A stretch of 64,000 nt of DNA from Jeongeupia sp. USM3 (GTDB lineage: Bacteria; Pseudomonadota; Gammaproteobacteria; Burkholderiales; Chitinibacteraceae), in assembly GCF_001808185.1 (NCBI RefSeq), contig NZ_CP017668.1, forward strand, positions 3,100,001 through 3,164,000. Direction: 5' to 3'. Made by a program: the position numbers and the translations under genes. Position 1 is the stretch's first letter. Every line of letters starts with the position of its first letter. The notes under the pieces are model-generated. The model was given only the letters and a program-made list of their open reading frames with translations, was not told the origin of the DNA and searched no databases. Shown here in pieces: positions 24,772 to 33,283 of this stretch.

Positions 24772-26025
24772 ATTCAGGCTCCATGGCGCGTTTTGCGCCG
24801 GATTGGGCACGGCGGCGGCCGTGGATTGCGGGCGCTACTATACGGCGCGCTGCTGGCCGGTGTCAGTACCGGCTGCGCGACCAGACCCGCGCCGGTCGCC
24901 TCGCAACCGACGCCCGCGCCCGCCGTGGTGGCGCGTCCGGCGCCGCCGCAGCCGGCGCCGGTAGAAATCACGCCGCTGCCGCAGGAGCCGGTGGCCGAGG
25001 CGCCCGCGAGCCACGATGCCTACATCGCGGTGCTGCTGCCGGCGGCAACGTCGAGCAAGGCGCTCAAGCCCGCGGTCGACCAGATCATGGACGGCGTGAT
25101 CAAGGGCGCGCGCGTGTTCGGCCACGGCAACGAGCCGCCGCTGCGCGTGTTCGAGACCACCGACCAGGACGATGACGTGCTGGCGCAGTACAACAAGGCG
25201 ATCGACGGCGGTGCCGCCGCGGTGATCGGCCCGCTGACACGCAGCGCCGTCAACTATCTGGCCGACAACGGCCGTTTCCCGGTGCCGGTGATCGCGCTCA
25301 ACAGCTTCGACGGCCGCACGCTGCGCCGCCCCAACCTGTACAGCTTCAGCCTGTCGGTCGAGCAGGAGGCCAGCGAGGTCGCGCGGCTGATGAACGAGAA
25401 CGGCGTGCGCAATCCGCTGATCCTGATCGCCGCCAACCCCCTGAGCCAGCGGATGAGCCAGGGCTTCGCCGCGGCCTGGCAGGCGCTCGGCAACCCGGCG
25501 CCGCAGGTGGTCGATGCCGGCAATGCCACGCAGGGGCTGGCCGGGCTGCGCGCGCAGATCAATGCCAAGGGCGCCGACGCGGTGTTCCTCGCCACCGGCT
25601 TCAAGCTGGGCCGCAAGGTGAGGCCCTTCATCGGCAACGATCTGCCGGTGTATGCAACGTCGCAGATCAACCCGGGGCCGCTGCCGGCGACCGCGATCGC
25701 CGATCTGAACGGCGTGCGCTTCCTCGACATGCCGTGGCTGGTCAACGCCGACGATCCGTATTACGCGCTGTTCGCACGGGCGCGGAGCAATTCGAACGAC
25801 TACGAGCGCATGTTCGCGCTCGGCGTCGACGCATGGCGGATCGCCGCCACGCTGATCCACGCGCCGGGGCAGCCGGTGTCGTTCGACGGCATCACCGGCC
25901 GGCTGAAGCAGCGGACCGACGGCGTGATCGAGCGCCGCCTGCTGCCCGAACGCTTCGGTGAAGGCGACGCCGTTCCGTCGGCGAGCGAGGGCACGACCCC
26001 GGACGACGGTGCCCCGATCCTCTAG
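24766..26025 (+). CDS. lpoA: Penicillin-binding protein activator LpoA (LppC family lipoprotein)
   Basis: 419 residues. N-terminal signal with lipobox LLAGVSTGC, then a Pro/Ala-rich linker (PAPAVVARPAPPQPAPVEIT) and a periplasmic-binding-protein-like domain (AYIAVLLPAATSSKALKPAV; AAVIGPLTRSAVNYLADNGR; PVIALNSFDGRT; NPLILIAANPLSQRM). Anchored in the outer membrane facing the periplasm, it activates the glycan polymerase PBP1A in gammaproteobacteria. Shorter than E. coli LpoA because the N-terminal TPR half is missing, as is usual in betaproteobacteria. The end of the gene overlaps yraN by 17 bp. Confidence 0.88.
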   Translation: MHIQAPWRVLRRIGHGGGRGLRALLYGALLAGVSTGCATRPAPVASQPTPAPAVVARPAPPQPAPVEITPLPQEPVAEAPASHDAYIAVLLPAATSSKALKPAVDQIMDGVIKGARVFGHGNEPPLRVFETTDQDDDVLAQYNKAIDGGAAAVIGPLTRSAVNYLADNGRFPVPVIALNSFDGRTLRRPNLYSFSLSVEQEASEVARLMNENGVRNPLILIAANPLSQRMSQGFAAAWQALGNPAPQVVDAGNATQGLAGLRAQINAKGADAVFLATGFKLGRKVRPFIGNDLPVYATSQINPGPLPATAIADLNGVRFLDMPWLVNADDPYYALFARARSNSNDYERMFALGVDAWRIAATLIHAPGQPVSFDGITGRLKQRTDGVIERRLLPERFGEGDAVPSASEGTTPDDGAPIL

Positions 26026-26365
26026 CCCGCCCGGCGAGCGCGGGGCCGCGGCCGAAGCACGGGCCGCCGACTACCTGCGCGAGCGCGGGCTCGCCGTCGT
26101 GGCGCGCAACTGGCGTTGCCGTCGCGGCGAAATAGACCTGATCTGCCATGACGGGAACACGCTGGTGTTCGTCGAGGTCAGACAGCGTGTTTCCGGCCGC
26201 TTCGGCGGCGCCGCGGCCAGCATCACCCCGGCCAAGCAGGCGAAACTGGTCGCCGCGGCGCAGTCCTATCTTCTCGGCGTTTCGCCCGTTCCGCCGTGCC
26301 GCTTCGACGCGGTGTGCATCGACGGCAACGCCATTTCCTGGCTCAAGCACTGTATCGAGGCCTGA
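26009..26365 (+). CDS. yraN: YraN family (UPF0102) putative endonuclease
   Basis: 118 residues from the GTG at 26,009, inside the end of lpoA; an upstream ATG at 25,958 is possible but gives an atypical N-terminus. The usual core is present: GAAAEARAADYLRERGLAVV, then RNWRCRRGEIDLICHDGNTL and VFVEVRQRVSGRFGGAAASI, a PD-(D/E)xK nuclease-like pattern (Asp in EID, E-V-R). Its role is not settled; it is often next to lpoA and diaA, as here. Cytoplasmic. Confidence 0.88.
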   Translation: MPRSSSPPGERGAAAEARAADYLRERGLAVVARNWRCRRGEIDLICHDGNTLVFVEVRQRVSGRFGGAAASITPAKQAKLVAAAQSYLLGVSPVPPCRFDAVCIDGNAISWLKHCIEA

Positions 26366-26398
26366 CGCAGTCGGGCCCGCTGTAACAAAGGCAAGCAA

Positions 26399-26989
26399 AT
26401 GGATTTACTGCAAAGGGTGCGCAAGCACTTCGAGGAAAGCGTCACCACGCAGCAGATGGTGATGGAGATTCTGGGCCCCAGCGTCGGGCTCGCGGCCGAA
26501 AAGGTCGTGCAGACGCTGATTTCGGACGGCAAGGTGCTGGCGTGCGGCAATGGCGGCTCGGCTGCGGTGGCGCAGCATTTCGCCTCGGCGATGGTCGGGC
26601 GCTTCGAGCGCGAACGCCCGGGGCTGTCGGCGGTGGCGCTGACGACCGATTCGTCGGTGCTGTCGGCGATCGCCAACGACTACGACTACGATCTGGTGTT
26701 TTCGAAGCAGGTGCACGCGATCGGCCGCGCCGGCGACGTGCTGCTGGCGATCTCGGCCTCGGGCAATTCGGCCAACGTCGTCGCGGCGATCAACGCCGCG
26801 CACGAGCGGCAGATGAGTGTGATCGCGCTCACTGGCAACGACGGCGGCCAGATCGGAGACTTGCTGGTCGGCGACGACTTGCACCTGTGCGTGCCGGCCG
26901 AACGCACCGCGCGGATTCTCGAAGCGCACATCACCCTCGTGCACGCACTGTGCGACACGATCGATTACATGTTGTTGGGAGGCGAGTAA
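26399..26989 (+). CDS. diaA: SIS-domain DnaA initiator-associating protein DiaA (GmhA-like)
   Basis: 196 residues. SIS sugar-isomerase fold: LACGNGGSAAVAQHFASAMV, the Ser-rich loop LAISASGNSANVVAAINAAH, and GNDGGQIGDLLVGDDLHLCV, with the C-terminal RILEAHITLVHALCDTIDYM. The protein resembles both phosphoheptose isomerase and DiaA. The gene order yraN-diaA-dolP favours DiaA, which binds DnaA as a tetramer and promotes timely initiation at oriC. The next gene starts at its stop codon with an overlap of less than a codon. Confidence 0.88.
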   Translation: MDLLQRVRKHFEESVTTQQMVMEILGPSVGLAAEKVVQTLISDGKVLACGNGGSAAVAQHFASAMVGRFERERPGLSAVALTTDSSVLSAIANDYDYDLVFSKQVHAIGRAGDVLLAISASGNSANVVAAINAAHERQMSVIALTGNDGGQIGDLLVGDDLHLCVPAERTARILEAHITLVHALCDTIDYMLLGGE

Positions 26990-27595
26990 ATGAAGAAGTC
27001 CCGTATCGTAGCCGCGGCGCTGGTCGCGTCGCTGTCGTTGTCGGCCTGCGTGCCGATCGTCGTGGCCGGTGCAGTCGCGGTCGGCGCGATGGTCGGATCG
27101 GACCCGCGCCGCGCCGAGACGATCAAGACCGACTTCGACCTCGGTGCCCGCATCAGCGCCAAGATCCTCGACGCGTACAAGGACAGGGCGCACGTCAACG
27201 TCAACACCTACAACGGCATCGTGCTGCTGTCGGGCGAGGTGCCCGACGCGGCGGCGCAGCAGAAGCTGACCGAACTGGCGCGCACCGAGCCGGGGCTGCG
27301 CAAGCTCTACAATGAAACCGTGGTGGCGCCGGTGTCGGGCAGCACCGACCGGCTCAACGACACCCAGCTGACCGCCCGGGTGAAGACGTCGATCCTGACC
27401 AATGCCGGCGACAGCGGTGCGCTGCACCTGATGGTCGTGACCGAGCGCAAGGTCGTCTACCTGATGGGGATTTCCCGCGCCGACATCGCCGACCAGGCCG
27501 CGCGTGCCGCGAGCATGGTCGACGGCGTCGCGCAGGTGGTGAAGCTGGTCGAATCGAACCCGGTCGGCCCGGCCGACGAGGCCTTGCGCAAGTAA
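26990..27595 (+). CDS. dolP: Dual BON-domain lipoprotein DolP (YraP)
   Basis: 201 residues. Lipoprotein signal VAAALVASLSLSAC with the Cys at about residue 20, then VGSDPRRAETIKTDFDLGAR and two BON domains: HVNVNTYNGIVLLSGEVPDA near residue 70 and HLMVVTERKVVYLMGISRAD near 145. In E. coli DolP sits at the inner face of the outer membrane, binds anionic lipids near the division site and supports BAM function. Starts one base after the diaA stop. The next gene encodes a related protein, an apparent duplication. Confidence 0.92.
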   Translation: MKKSRIVAAALVASLSLSACVPIVVAGAVAVGAMVGSDPRRAETIKTDFDLGARISAKILDAYKDRAHVNVNTYNGIVLLSGEVPDAAAQQKLTELARTEPGLRKLYNETVVAPVSGSTDRLNDTQLTARVKTSILTNAGDSGALHLMVVTERKVVYLMGISRADIADQAARAASMVDGVAQVVKLVESNPVGPADEALRK

Positions 27596-27640
27596 GTCCC
27601 GCCGGGGGCGCCGCCGATCCCGTTCGCAGGAGGAACGGTG

Positions 27641-28405
27641 ATGAAGGGTGTCCTCGCGCTGCTGGCCGCTTTACTCATCGGCTGCGTGCCGCTGATGCTG
27701 GCGGTCAAGCTGCTTGAGGTCGGTGTCGTCGTCGGCACCGATCCGCGCCCGCTTGCGGTGATCGGGTCCGACCTCGAGCTGCGCAGCCGGCTCGGCAGGG
27801 CGGTCGATGCCGAGTTTGCCGACACGGCCCATGTCAGCGTCAACGCCTTCGGCGGCGTGGTGCTGCTCAGCGGCGAGGTGCCCGACGCGGCCGCGCGGCA
27901 GCGGCTGCTGGCACTGGCCGCCGCCGACCCGGGGGTGCGCCGGCTCCACGACGAAACCGTGATCGCGCCGCCGTCGAGCCCGGCCGAACGCGCCACCGAT
28001 GTCCGGCTGACCGCACAGGTCAAGGCCAGCATCATCGCCTACGCCAGCGACAGCCTCGATGCGCTGCACCTGATGGTCGTGACCGAGCGTCGCGTCGTCT
28101 ATCTGCTCGGCCGTACCCGGCCGGCGTATGCCGCGCATGCGGAAATTGCCGCGAAACTCGTCGGCGGCGTCGAGCGCGTCGTGCTGCTGGTCGATACCGG
28201 CGTCCGGCCGGAAGCGCCCGCGGCACCGGCGTCGCCGGACCCACCCGAACCGCCCGATACGCCGGTGGGTTTATCGCCTGTGCATCACCTTCCGATACCG
28301 GCGTTCGGGGCCGTGCCTGACGATGGCCCGGCTGCTGGGCGCGGCCAGTGCCCCGGGGGCACTTCCTGCCGGAGGCAAAGTGGCGCAACGGTGCGGGCAA
28401 GGTAG
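27641..28405 (+). CDS. Second BON-domain lipoprotein, with aberrant C-terminus
   Basis: About 254 residues from ATG 27,641 (AGGAGG seven bases upstream). Lipobox LLAALLIGC, then GTDPRPLAVIGSDLELRSRL and two BON domains (HVSVNAFGGVVLLSGEVPDA; HLMVVTERRVVYLLGRTRPA) clearly related to DolP just upstream, so this is a tandem duplicate that has diverged. BON homology ends around residue 188 (VVLLVDTGVRPE). The last 65 or so residues are a Pro-rich tail and then translated dispersed repeat (28,348 onward), so the native end may have been lost or extended when the repeat arrived. Confidence 0.8.
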   Translation: MKGVLALLAALLIGCVPLMLAVKLLEVGVVVGTDPRPLAVIGSDLELRSRLGRAVDAEFADTAHVSVNAFGGVVLLSGEVPDAAARQRLLALAAADPGVRRLHDETVIAPPSSPAERATDVRLTAQVKASIIAYASDSLDALHLMVVTERRVVYLLGRTRPAYAAHAEIAAKLVGGVERVVLLVDTGVRPEAPAAPASPDPPEPPDTPVGLSPVHHLPIPAFGAVPDDGPAAGRGQCPGGTSCRRQSGATVRAR

Positions 28406-28473
28406 ATGAAGCGCAGGCAGGCGTACGGCATCGAGTACAACGGCGCCGGCAGGTTTTTGTCGGGCGCGTTTTA
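28348..28473 (+). repeat. Dispersed palindromic repeat, copy D
   Basis: Contains GCCCCGGGGGCACTTCCTGC, then CAAGGTAGATGAAGCGCAGG, GTACGGCATCGAGTACAACG and GCCGGCAGGTTTTTG, which match copies A, B and C in the same order and orientation. It ends at the tesA stop codon (TTA on this strand) and overlaps the end of the second BON gene. Confidence 0.7.
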
Positions 28474-29088
28474 GAGCAGCGGCGCGATATCCCTGGCGAT
28501 CATCGCCGCAATCGCCGGTTGCGCCGCGGCGACCGGGTGCAACTGGTCGGGCTGGAACCAGTCCGGCCGGTTGATCACCGGCGCCAGCAGGAAAGGCGTC
28601 AGCCCGGCACGGTACTGTTTCGCCAGCGCCGGATACATTGCGGCGAAAGCACGCGTGTAGTCGGGGCCGTAGTTCGGCGGCATCTGCATGCCGACCAGAT
28701 GGACCCGGGCGCCGGCCTTCTGCGCAGCGGCGATCATCGCGCCGAGATTGCTTTTGGACTTGGCGACCGGCAGCCCGCGCAGCCCGTCGTTGGCGCCGAG
28801 TTCGATGATCACGAGCTTGGGCTTGTGGATTTTCAGCGCCTGCGGGAACCGGGTGAGGCCGCCGTCGGTCGTTTCTCCTGATACGCTGGCGTTGACGACG
28901 GTGTACGGCTTGCCCTGGCGTGCCAGATCGGCCTCGAGCCTGACCGGCCACGCCTGGCTGGCGGCGATGCCGTAGCCGGCCGACAGACTGTCGCCGAACA
29001 CCAGCAGCACCGGTGCCGCTGCGCTGGCCTGCAGCGCAATGCTGCAGAACACCGTAAGCTGGAGCACTGCCCGCCACACCTTGCCCAT
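28471..29088 (-). CDS. tesA: Arylesterase / thioesterase I / lysophospholipase
   Basis: 205 residues with signal peptide (AVLQLTVFCSIALQASA-AAP). SGNH-hydrolase blocks: LLVFGDSLSAGYGI with the nucleophile Ser, the Gly in VVNASVSGETTDGGL, LVIIELGANDGLRG with the block III Asn, and the catalytic pair in PDWFQPDQLHPVAAAQPAIA (Asp/His). Acts in the periplasm on acyl esters and thioesters. I use ATG 29,088 (GAGGGA upstream); another ATG at 29,100 overlaps the ybbA start on the other strand. Its divergence from ybbA-ybbP is the standard arrangement. Confidence 0.93.
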   Translation of the reverse strand: MGKVWRAVLQLTVFCSIALQASAAAPVLLVFGDSLSAGYGIAASQAWPVRLEADLARQGKPYTVVNASVSGETTDGGLTRFPQALKIHKPKLVIIELGANDGLRGLPVAKSKSNLGAMIAAAQKAGARVHLVGMQMPPNYGPDYTRAFAAMYPALAKQYRAGLTPFLLAPVINRPDWFQPDQLHPVAAAQPAIAAMIARDIAPLL

Positions 29089-29098
29089 CTGGTCCCTC

Positions 29099-29794
29099 AT
29101 GCCTGCTCCCCAATCGGTTCTTGAATGCATTCAACTCGGCAAGCGCGTGGCGCTGGCCGATGGTCCACTTGACCTCCTGAGCGAGATTTCGTTCGCGCTG
29201 CCCGAGGGCGACAGTCTGGCCATCGTCGGCGCATCCGGCTCGGGCAAATCGACCTTGCTCGCGCTGCTCGCCGGCCTCGACCTGCCCACGAGCGGCAGCG
29301 TGGCGCTGGCCGGCACCGATCTGGCGTCGCTCGACGAGGACGGCCGGGCCCGCTTGCGCGGCCGGCTGGCCGGCTTCGTGTTCCAGTCGTTCCAGCTGCT
29401 GCCCGAACTGACCGCGCTCGAGAACGTCATGCTGCCGCTCGAACTGGCATCCCGCAAGGGGGCGCGCGACATCGCCGCGGCCTGGCTCGAACGTGTCGGC
29501 CTCGGCAAGCGGCTGGCGCACACGCCGCGCACCTTGTCGGGCGGCGAGCAGCAGCGCGTTGCGCTGGCGCGGGCGTTTGCGACTTCCCCGCGCATCCTGT
29601 ACGCCGACGAGCCGACCGGCAGCCTCGATACGCATACCGGCGAGCGCATTGCCGAGCTGCTGTTCGAGCTGAACCGCGAAACCGGCGCGACGCTGGTGCT
29701 GGTCACGCACGACGAAACGCTGGCGGCGCGCTGTGGCGCCAGGCTGAGGCTCGCCGCAGGCCGGGCGGTTGAACAGACCGGATTTGCCGCATGA
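29099..29794 (+). CDS. ybbA: ABC transporter ATP-binding protein YbbA
   Basis: 231 residues. Full ABC ATPase motif set: Walker A GASGSGKST, Q-loop FVFQSFQLLPELTALENVML, signature LSGGEQQRVALARAFATSPR, Walker B ILYADEPTGSLD and H-loop VLVTHDETLA. It belongs to the MacB/LolD-like group that drives FtsX-type permeases. Its stop codon overlaps the permease start (ATGA), so the two are made together. Substrate unknown; the tesA neighbour hints at lipids or acylated compounds. The start codon shares CATG with a possible tesA start on the other strand. Confidence 0.93.
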   Translation: MPAPQSVLECIQLGKRVALADGPLDLLSEISFALPEGDSLAIVGASGSGKSTLLALLAGLDLPTSGSVALAGTDLASLDEDGRARLRGRLAGFVFQSFQLLPELTALENVMLPLELASRKGARDIAAAWLERVGLGKRLAHTPRTLSGGEQQRVALARAFATSPRILYADEPTGSLDTHTGERIAELLFELNRETGATLVLVTHDETLAARCGARLRLAAGRAVEQTGFAA

Positions 29795-32241
29795 TCGCGC
29801 TGCGCCAGTTTCGCCGGGGTCTTTCCGCCGGCGACTACCGGACGCTGATCGCCGCGCTGGTCGTCACGATCGCCGCGCTGACCGCTGTCGGCCTGTTCGC
29901 CGGGCGGATGGCCGGGCTGCTCAATACCGAAGCGAACAATCTGCTCGCCGCCGACGCGGTGCTGACCGCCGATCACCCGATCCCGCCGCGCTTTGCCGAA
30001 TCGGCGCGGGCGGGCGGGCTGACCGTCGCGCAGACGCTGGCATTTCCGAGCATGGCGGCCAAGGGCGATGCGGCGGTGCTGACCAGCGTCAAGGTCATCG
30101 AAGGCGCATACCCGCTGCGCGGCAAGCTGTGGCTGGCCGGGCGGGACGCATCGACGGTCGGCGCACCGCCGGCAGGGTCGATCTGGCTCGATCCGCGCCT
30201 GGCCGACCGGCTCAAGCTGAACGTCGGCGACACGCTGCGCCTCGGCAGCAAACAGTTCAGCGTTGCCGCGCTGATCGAGCGCGAGCCCGATGGTGCGCTC
30301 GATTTTGCCAGCCTGCAGCCGCGGCTGATGATGAATGCCGCCGACCTTGGCGCCACCGGGCTGGTCGGTTTCGGCAGCCGGATCAAATACCGGTTGCTGG
30401 TCGCGGGCCCGCCGCAGGCGGTCGCCGCCTGGCAGCAGCAGGCCCGCAGTGCACTGGCGCGCGGCGAACGGCTCGAGGATGTGCGCGAGGCGCGGCCCGA
30501 GGTCAAGACCGCGCTCGAACGCGCCGAAACCTTCCTGCGGCTGGTGACGCTGCTCGCGGCAACGCTGTCCGGCGCGGCGGTGCTGCTGGCGGCACGGCGC
30601 TTTGCCGCGCGTCGTGCCGACGCCGTTGCGCTGTACGTGACGCTTGGCGCAACGCGGTCGCAGATCCGGGGCATCCTGCTCGGCGAGCTGTTGCTGCTGT
30701 TCGTCTTCGGCGCGCTCGCCGGCGGGCTGTTCGGCTGGTTTGCCCAGGAAGTGCTCGGCTGGGCGGTGCGCGACCGGCTGCCGGCACCGTTGCCGCCGGG
30801 CTCGGTCTGGCCGTGGCTTGCAGCCTGCGGCTTCGGCTTCGTGCTGCTGGTCGGCGTCGCCGGGCCGGCGCTGCTGCGGCTGGCGGCAACACCGCCGGTC
30901 CGCGTGCTGCGGCGCGAAGCCACCGCACCGCACCGGCTGTGGCTGACGCTGGCGCTGACCGGCATCGCCACGGCAGCACTGTTCGTCGGCGTGGCCGGCA
31001 ATGCCACGCTCGCGGCCATCGTCGGCGCCGGCATCGCCGGTGCGCTGCTCGTTGCCGGCATGCTCGGCTGGCTGCTGCTGCGGCTGTTCGGCCGTTTCGC
31101 CCAGGGCTTTGCCGCACGGATCGCCGTGCGCCAGTTGACCCGCCGGCGCTGGCTGGCCGCGGCGCAACTCGGCGCGCTGGCGGTCGGCCTGCTCGGGCTG
31201 TGGCTGCTGACCGTGGTCGAACGCGACCTGCTCTCGGCGTGGGAGAGGCGGGTACCGGCCAATGCGCCGAACCAGTTCGCGTTCAACATCCAGCCGCATC
31301 AGGCGGCATCGTTCGACCAGGCCTTCGTCGACGCTGGCCTTGCCGCGCCGACACTGCAGCCGATGATCCGCGGCCGCTGGAGCGCGCAGAACGGCAAGCC
31401 GGTCGATCCGAAACGCTACGCCGACGACCGGGCGCAACGGCTGGCCGAACGCGAGTTCAACCTGTCGTGGGGCGAAACGCTGCGCGCCGACAACCGGCTC
31501 GATGCCGGCATGCCGCTCGACGACGCGAAGCCGGGTTACTCGGTCGAGGCCGGACTGGCGAAGACGCTCGGCATCCGGCTCGGCGACACGCTGAGTTTCG
31601 ACGTCGCCGGCACCCGGGTGAGCGCGCCGGTGGTCAACCTGCGCACCGTCGACTGGGATTCGTTCCGGGTCAATTTCTTCGTCGTCGGCACCCGTGCGCT
31701 GTTCGCCGAACAGCCGGCCAGCCTGATCACCAGCTTCCACCTGCCCGCGGCGCGGCGCGACGTCGTTGCACGCTGGTCGGCACAGTTCCCGAACGTGACC
31801 TTCATCGACGTCGGCGAAGTGCTCGGCGAGGTCCGGCGCGTGCTCGAACTGGCGTCGAGCGCCCTGCGGCTGGTGTTCGGCTTCTGCCTCGCCGCCGGGC
31901 TGACCGTGCTGCTCGCCGCACTCGAAACCACCGCACCCGAGCGCCGGCGCGAGGCCGCGGTGATGCGCGCGCTCGGCGCCAGCCGGGCGCAGATCACCAA
32001 AGTGCAATGGATCGAAGGTGCGGCGATCGGCGCCACCGCCGGGCTGGTTGCCGGCGTCGCCGCCAGCGTCTCGGGCTGGCTGCTGGCGCGCGAAGTGCTC
32101 GAGCTGAACGTGCCGTGGAACTGGCAACTGCCGCTGCTGAGTCTCGGCACCGGCCTGCTGCTGGCAGCGCTGATCACCGCGTGGGAGCGGCGCCAGCTGT
32201 CGCGCGCGTCGGCGCTGCGGCTGCTGCGCGATCCCGGGTGA
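29791..32241 (+). CDS. ybbP: FtsX-type ABC transporter permease YbbP
   Basis: 816 residues. N-terminal membrane helix (LIAALVVTIAALTAVGLFAG), a large periplasmic domain with RIKYRLLVAGPPQAVAAWQQ, a central helix pair, then a second periplasmic region (DTLSFDVAGTRVSAPVVNLR) and the C-terminal FtsX core with ALRLVFGFCLAAGLTVLLAA, RREAAVMRALGASRAQITKV and three closing helices. The duplicated FtsX layout (two cores of four helices) is that of YbbP. It works with the YbbA ATPase; the transported or extracted molecule is unknown. Confidence 0.92.
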   Translation: MIALRQFRRGLSAGDYRTLIAALVVTIAALTAVGLFAGRMAGLLNTEANNLLAADAVLTADHPIPPRFAESARAGGLTVAQTLAFPSMAAKGDAAVLTSVKVIEGAYPLRGKLWLAGRDASTVGAPPAGSIWLDPRLADRLKLNVGDTLRLGSKQFSVAALIEREPDGALDFASLQPRLMMNAADLGATGLVGFGSRIKYRLLVAGPPQAVAAWQQQARSALARGERLEDVREARPEVKTALERAETFLRLVTLLAATLSGAAVLLAARRFAARRADAVALYVTLGATRSQIRGILLGELLLLFVFGALAGGLFGWFAQEVLGWAVRDRLPAPLPPGSVWPWLAACGFGFVLLVGVAGPALLRLAATPPVRVLRREATAPHRLWLTLALTGIATAALFVGVAGNATLAAIVGAGIAGALLVAGMLGWLLLRLFGRFAQGFAARIAVRQLTRRRWLAAAQLGALAVGLLGLWLLTVVERDLLSAWERRVPANAPNQFAFNIQPHQAASFDQAFVDAGLAAPTLQPMIRGRWSAQNGKPVDPKRYADDRAQRLAEREFNLSWGETLRADNRLDAGMPLDDAKPGYSVEAGLAKTLGIRLGDTLSFDVAGTRVSAPVVNLRTVDWDSFRVNFFVVGTRALFAEQPASLITSFHLPAARRDVVARWSAQFPNVTFIDVGEVLGEVRRVLELASSALRLVFGFCLAAGLTVLLAALETTAPERRREAAVMRALGASRAQITKVQWIEGAAIGATAGLVAGVAASVSGWLLAREVLELNVPWNWQLPLLSLGTGLLLAALITAWERRQLSRASALRLLRDPG

Positions 32242-32287
32242 GATGGCGGGCTGCGCCGGTGATTCGACGGCGTATCGAACCACCGGA

Positions 32288-32755
32288 TCAGCGATTGCGC
32301 TCGTACAGCACGTCCGGGCAGCCCTCCTCGTTGCCGCTGCCATCGGACTCAGCGATCGCCACAAAGCCGAAGCGCTCGTAAAACCGCCTTGCACCGTGGT
32401 TGGCCTGGAAGGTATGCAGCCGCACCGGGCCGCTTGCGCCGTCCAGAATCCGGTTCAGCAGCGCCGAGCCGATCGCCCGTCCCACCGACGCCGGCCGAAC
32501 GTACAGCTGGTCGATCCAGAACACGCCGTCGGCCGTGGAGACACTGACGAAGCCGCAAATCTCGCCGTCGACCTCGGCCACCGTGGTGCCGCCGGCCGGC
32601 AACAACACATGCCGCAGCCACGCCCGGACGGCTTCGTCCGGATGCGCCAGCGGTGCGTAGGCCAGAAAGGCCTTGCGTGACGCGAGGTAAACCCCGGCAA
32701 CGGCGTCGGCATCGTCCGGGGTGGCGGGGCGCAGCACCGGTGCGGGAACGCTCAC
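32288..32755 (-). CDS. GNAT family N-acetyltransferase
   Basis: 155 residues. RPATPDDADAVAGVYLASRK at the N-terminus; the central strand FWIDQLYVRPASVGRAIGSA with the acetyl-CoA loop (VGRAIG, a modified Q/R-x-x-G-x-G/A), and the C-terminal FQANHGARRFYERFGFVAIA. Substrate cannot be read from the sequence. It follows the glyoxalase-fold gene by 3 bp, so the two are one transcript. Convergent with ybbP. Confidence 0.85.
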   Translation of the reverse strand: MSVPAPVLRPATPDDADAVAGVYLASRKAFLAYAPLAHPDEAVRAWLRHVLLPAGGTTVAEVDGEICGFVSVSTADGVFWIDQLYVRPASVGRAIGSALLNRILDGASGPVRLHTFQANHGARRFYERFGFVAIAESDGSGNEEGCPDVLYERNR

Positions 32756-32758
32756 GGC

Positions 32759-33154
32759 TCAGTCCGACGCGGCCGGCGCATGGCAGACCACTTCGACATT
32801 GTGGCCGTCGGGATCGAGCACGAAGGCCGAGTAGTAATCCGGGTGGTAGTGCGCGCGAATGCCCGGCGCGCCGTTGTCGCGACCGCCAGCGGCGATGGCC
32901 GCGGCATAAAACGCCCGCACCTGTGCCCGGTCCGGCGCGCTGAAAGCGACATGCACCGGCTGGATATCGGCCGCATTGCCACCAATCCAGAAATCCGGCT
33001 TGGGCAGCGCGCCAAACCCCGCAAAATCCTTGCTGCCGCTCACCGCCTTGGGGAGGTCCATCAACAGCACATAGCCGATCGGCGACAGTGCGCTGGCATA
33101 GAACGATTTGCTTTGCTCGAAATTGCTGACGGTAATGCCGACGTGATCGATCAT
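32759..33154 (-). CDS. VOC family (glyoxalase/bleomycin resistance fold) protein
   Basis: 131 residues with two beta-alpha-beta-beta-beta modules: MIDHVGITVSNFEQSKSFYA with the first metal-site His, VHVAFSAPDRAQVRAFYAAA with the second, and AFVLDPDGHNVEVVCHAP with the Asp-Pro-(D/E)-Gly-(N/H)-x-(V/I)-Glu signature. A divalent-metal enzyme or binding protein; substrate unknown. First gene of a two-gene unit with the GNAT gene. It starts 36 bp from the outer end of the integron's last attC. Confidence 0.88.
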   Translation of the reverse strand: MIDHVGITVSNFEQSKSFYASALSPIGYVLLMDLPKAVSGSKDFAGFGALPKPDFWIGGNAADIQPVHVAFSAPDRAQVRAFYAAAIAAGGRDNGAPGIRAHYHPDYYSAFVLDPDGHNVEVVCHAPAASD

Positions 33155-33190
33155 TTTCTGCTTCCCTTGGAGGCAAGGGGCGCGGGAATG

Positions 33191-33283
33191 TCTGAACGTT
33201 TGACGTGAGGGGCGGCCGGAGCCGAAGGCGGAGGGAACCCAAAGCGCAGCTTTGGGACGTCCCTCTTGACGGAATTGTTAGGC
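33191..33283 (-). other. attC site of cassette 3
   Basis: On the minus strand it starts GCCTAACAATTCCGTCAA and ends TTGACGTCAAACGTTCAGAC-like bases (the last being ACGTCAAACGTTCAGA). The arms TTCCGTCAA and the ACGTCAAACG end can pair; an internal stem CCCAAAGC / GCTTTGGG is visible. The terminal core GTTCAGA deviates from GTTRRRY, as expected for the outer edge of an array fused to the chromosome. The cassette gene's stop lies in the first core. Confidence 0.75.

Noticed and set aside
24766..24810. rsmI start at 24,810
   Set aside because: It would overlap the divergent lpoA start by 45 bp; the GTG at 24,771 has a proper GGAG and gives the usual N-terminus.
29769..32381. 870-codon open frame overlapping ybbP
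   Set aside because: Another frame of the FtsX permease; Arg/Ala-rich with no family features, open only because the DNA is GC-rich.
29131..32394. 1,087-codon minus-strand frame
   Set aside because: Covers ybbA and ybbP on the other strand; Gln/Arg/Pro-rich, no domain.
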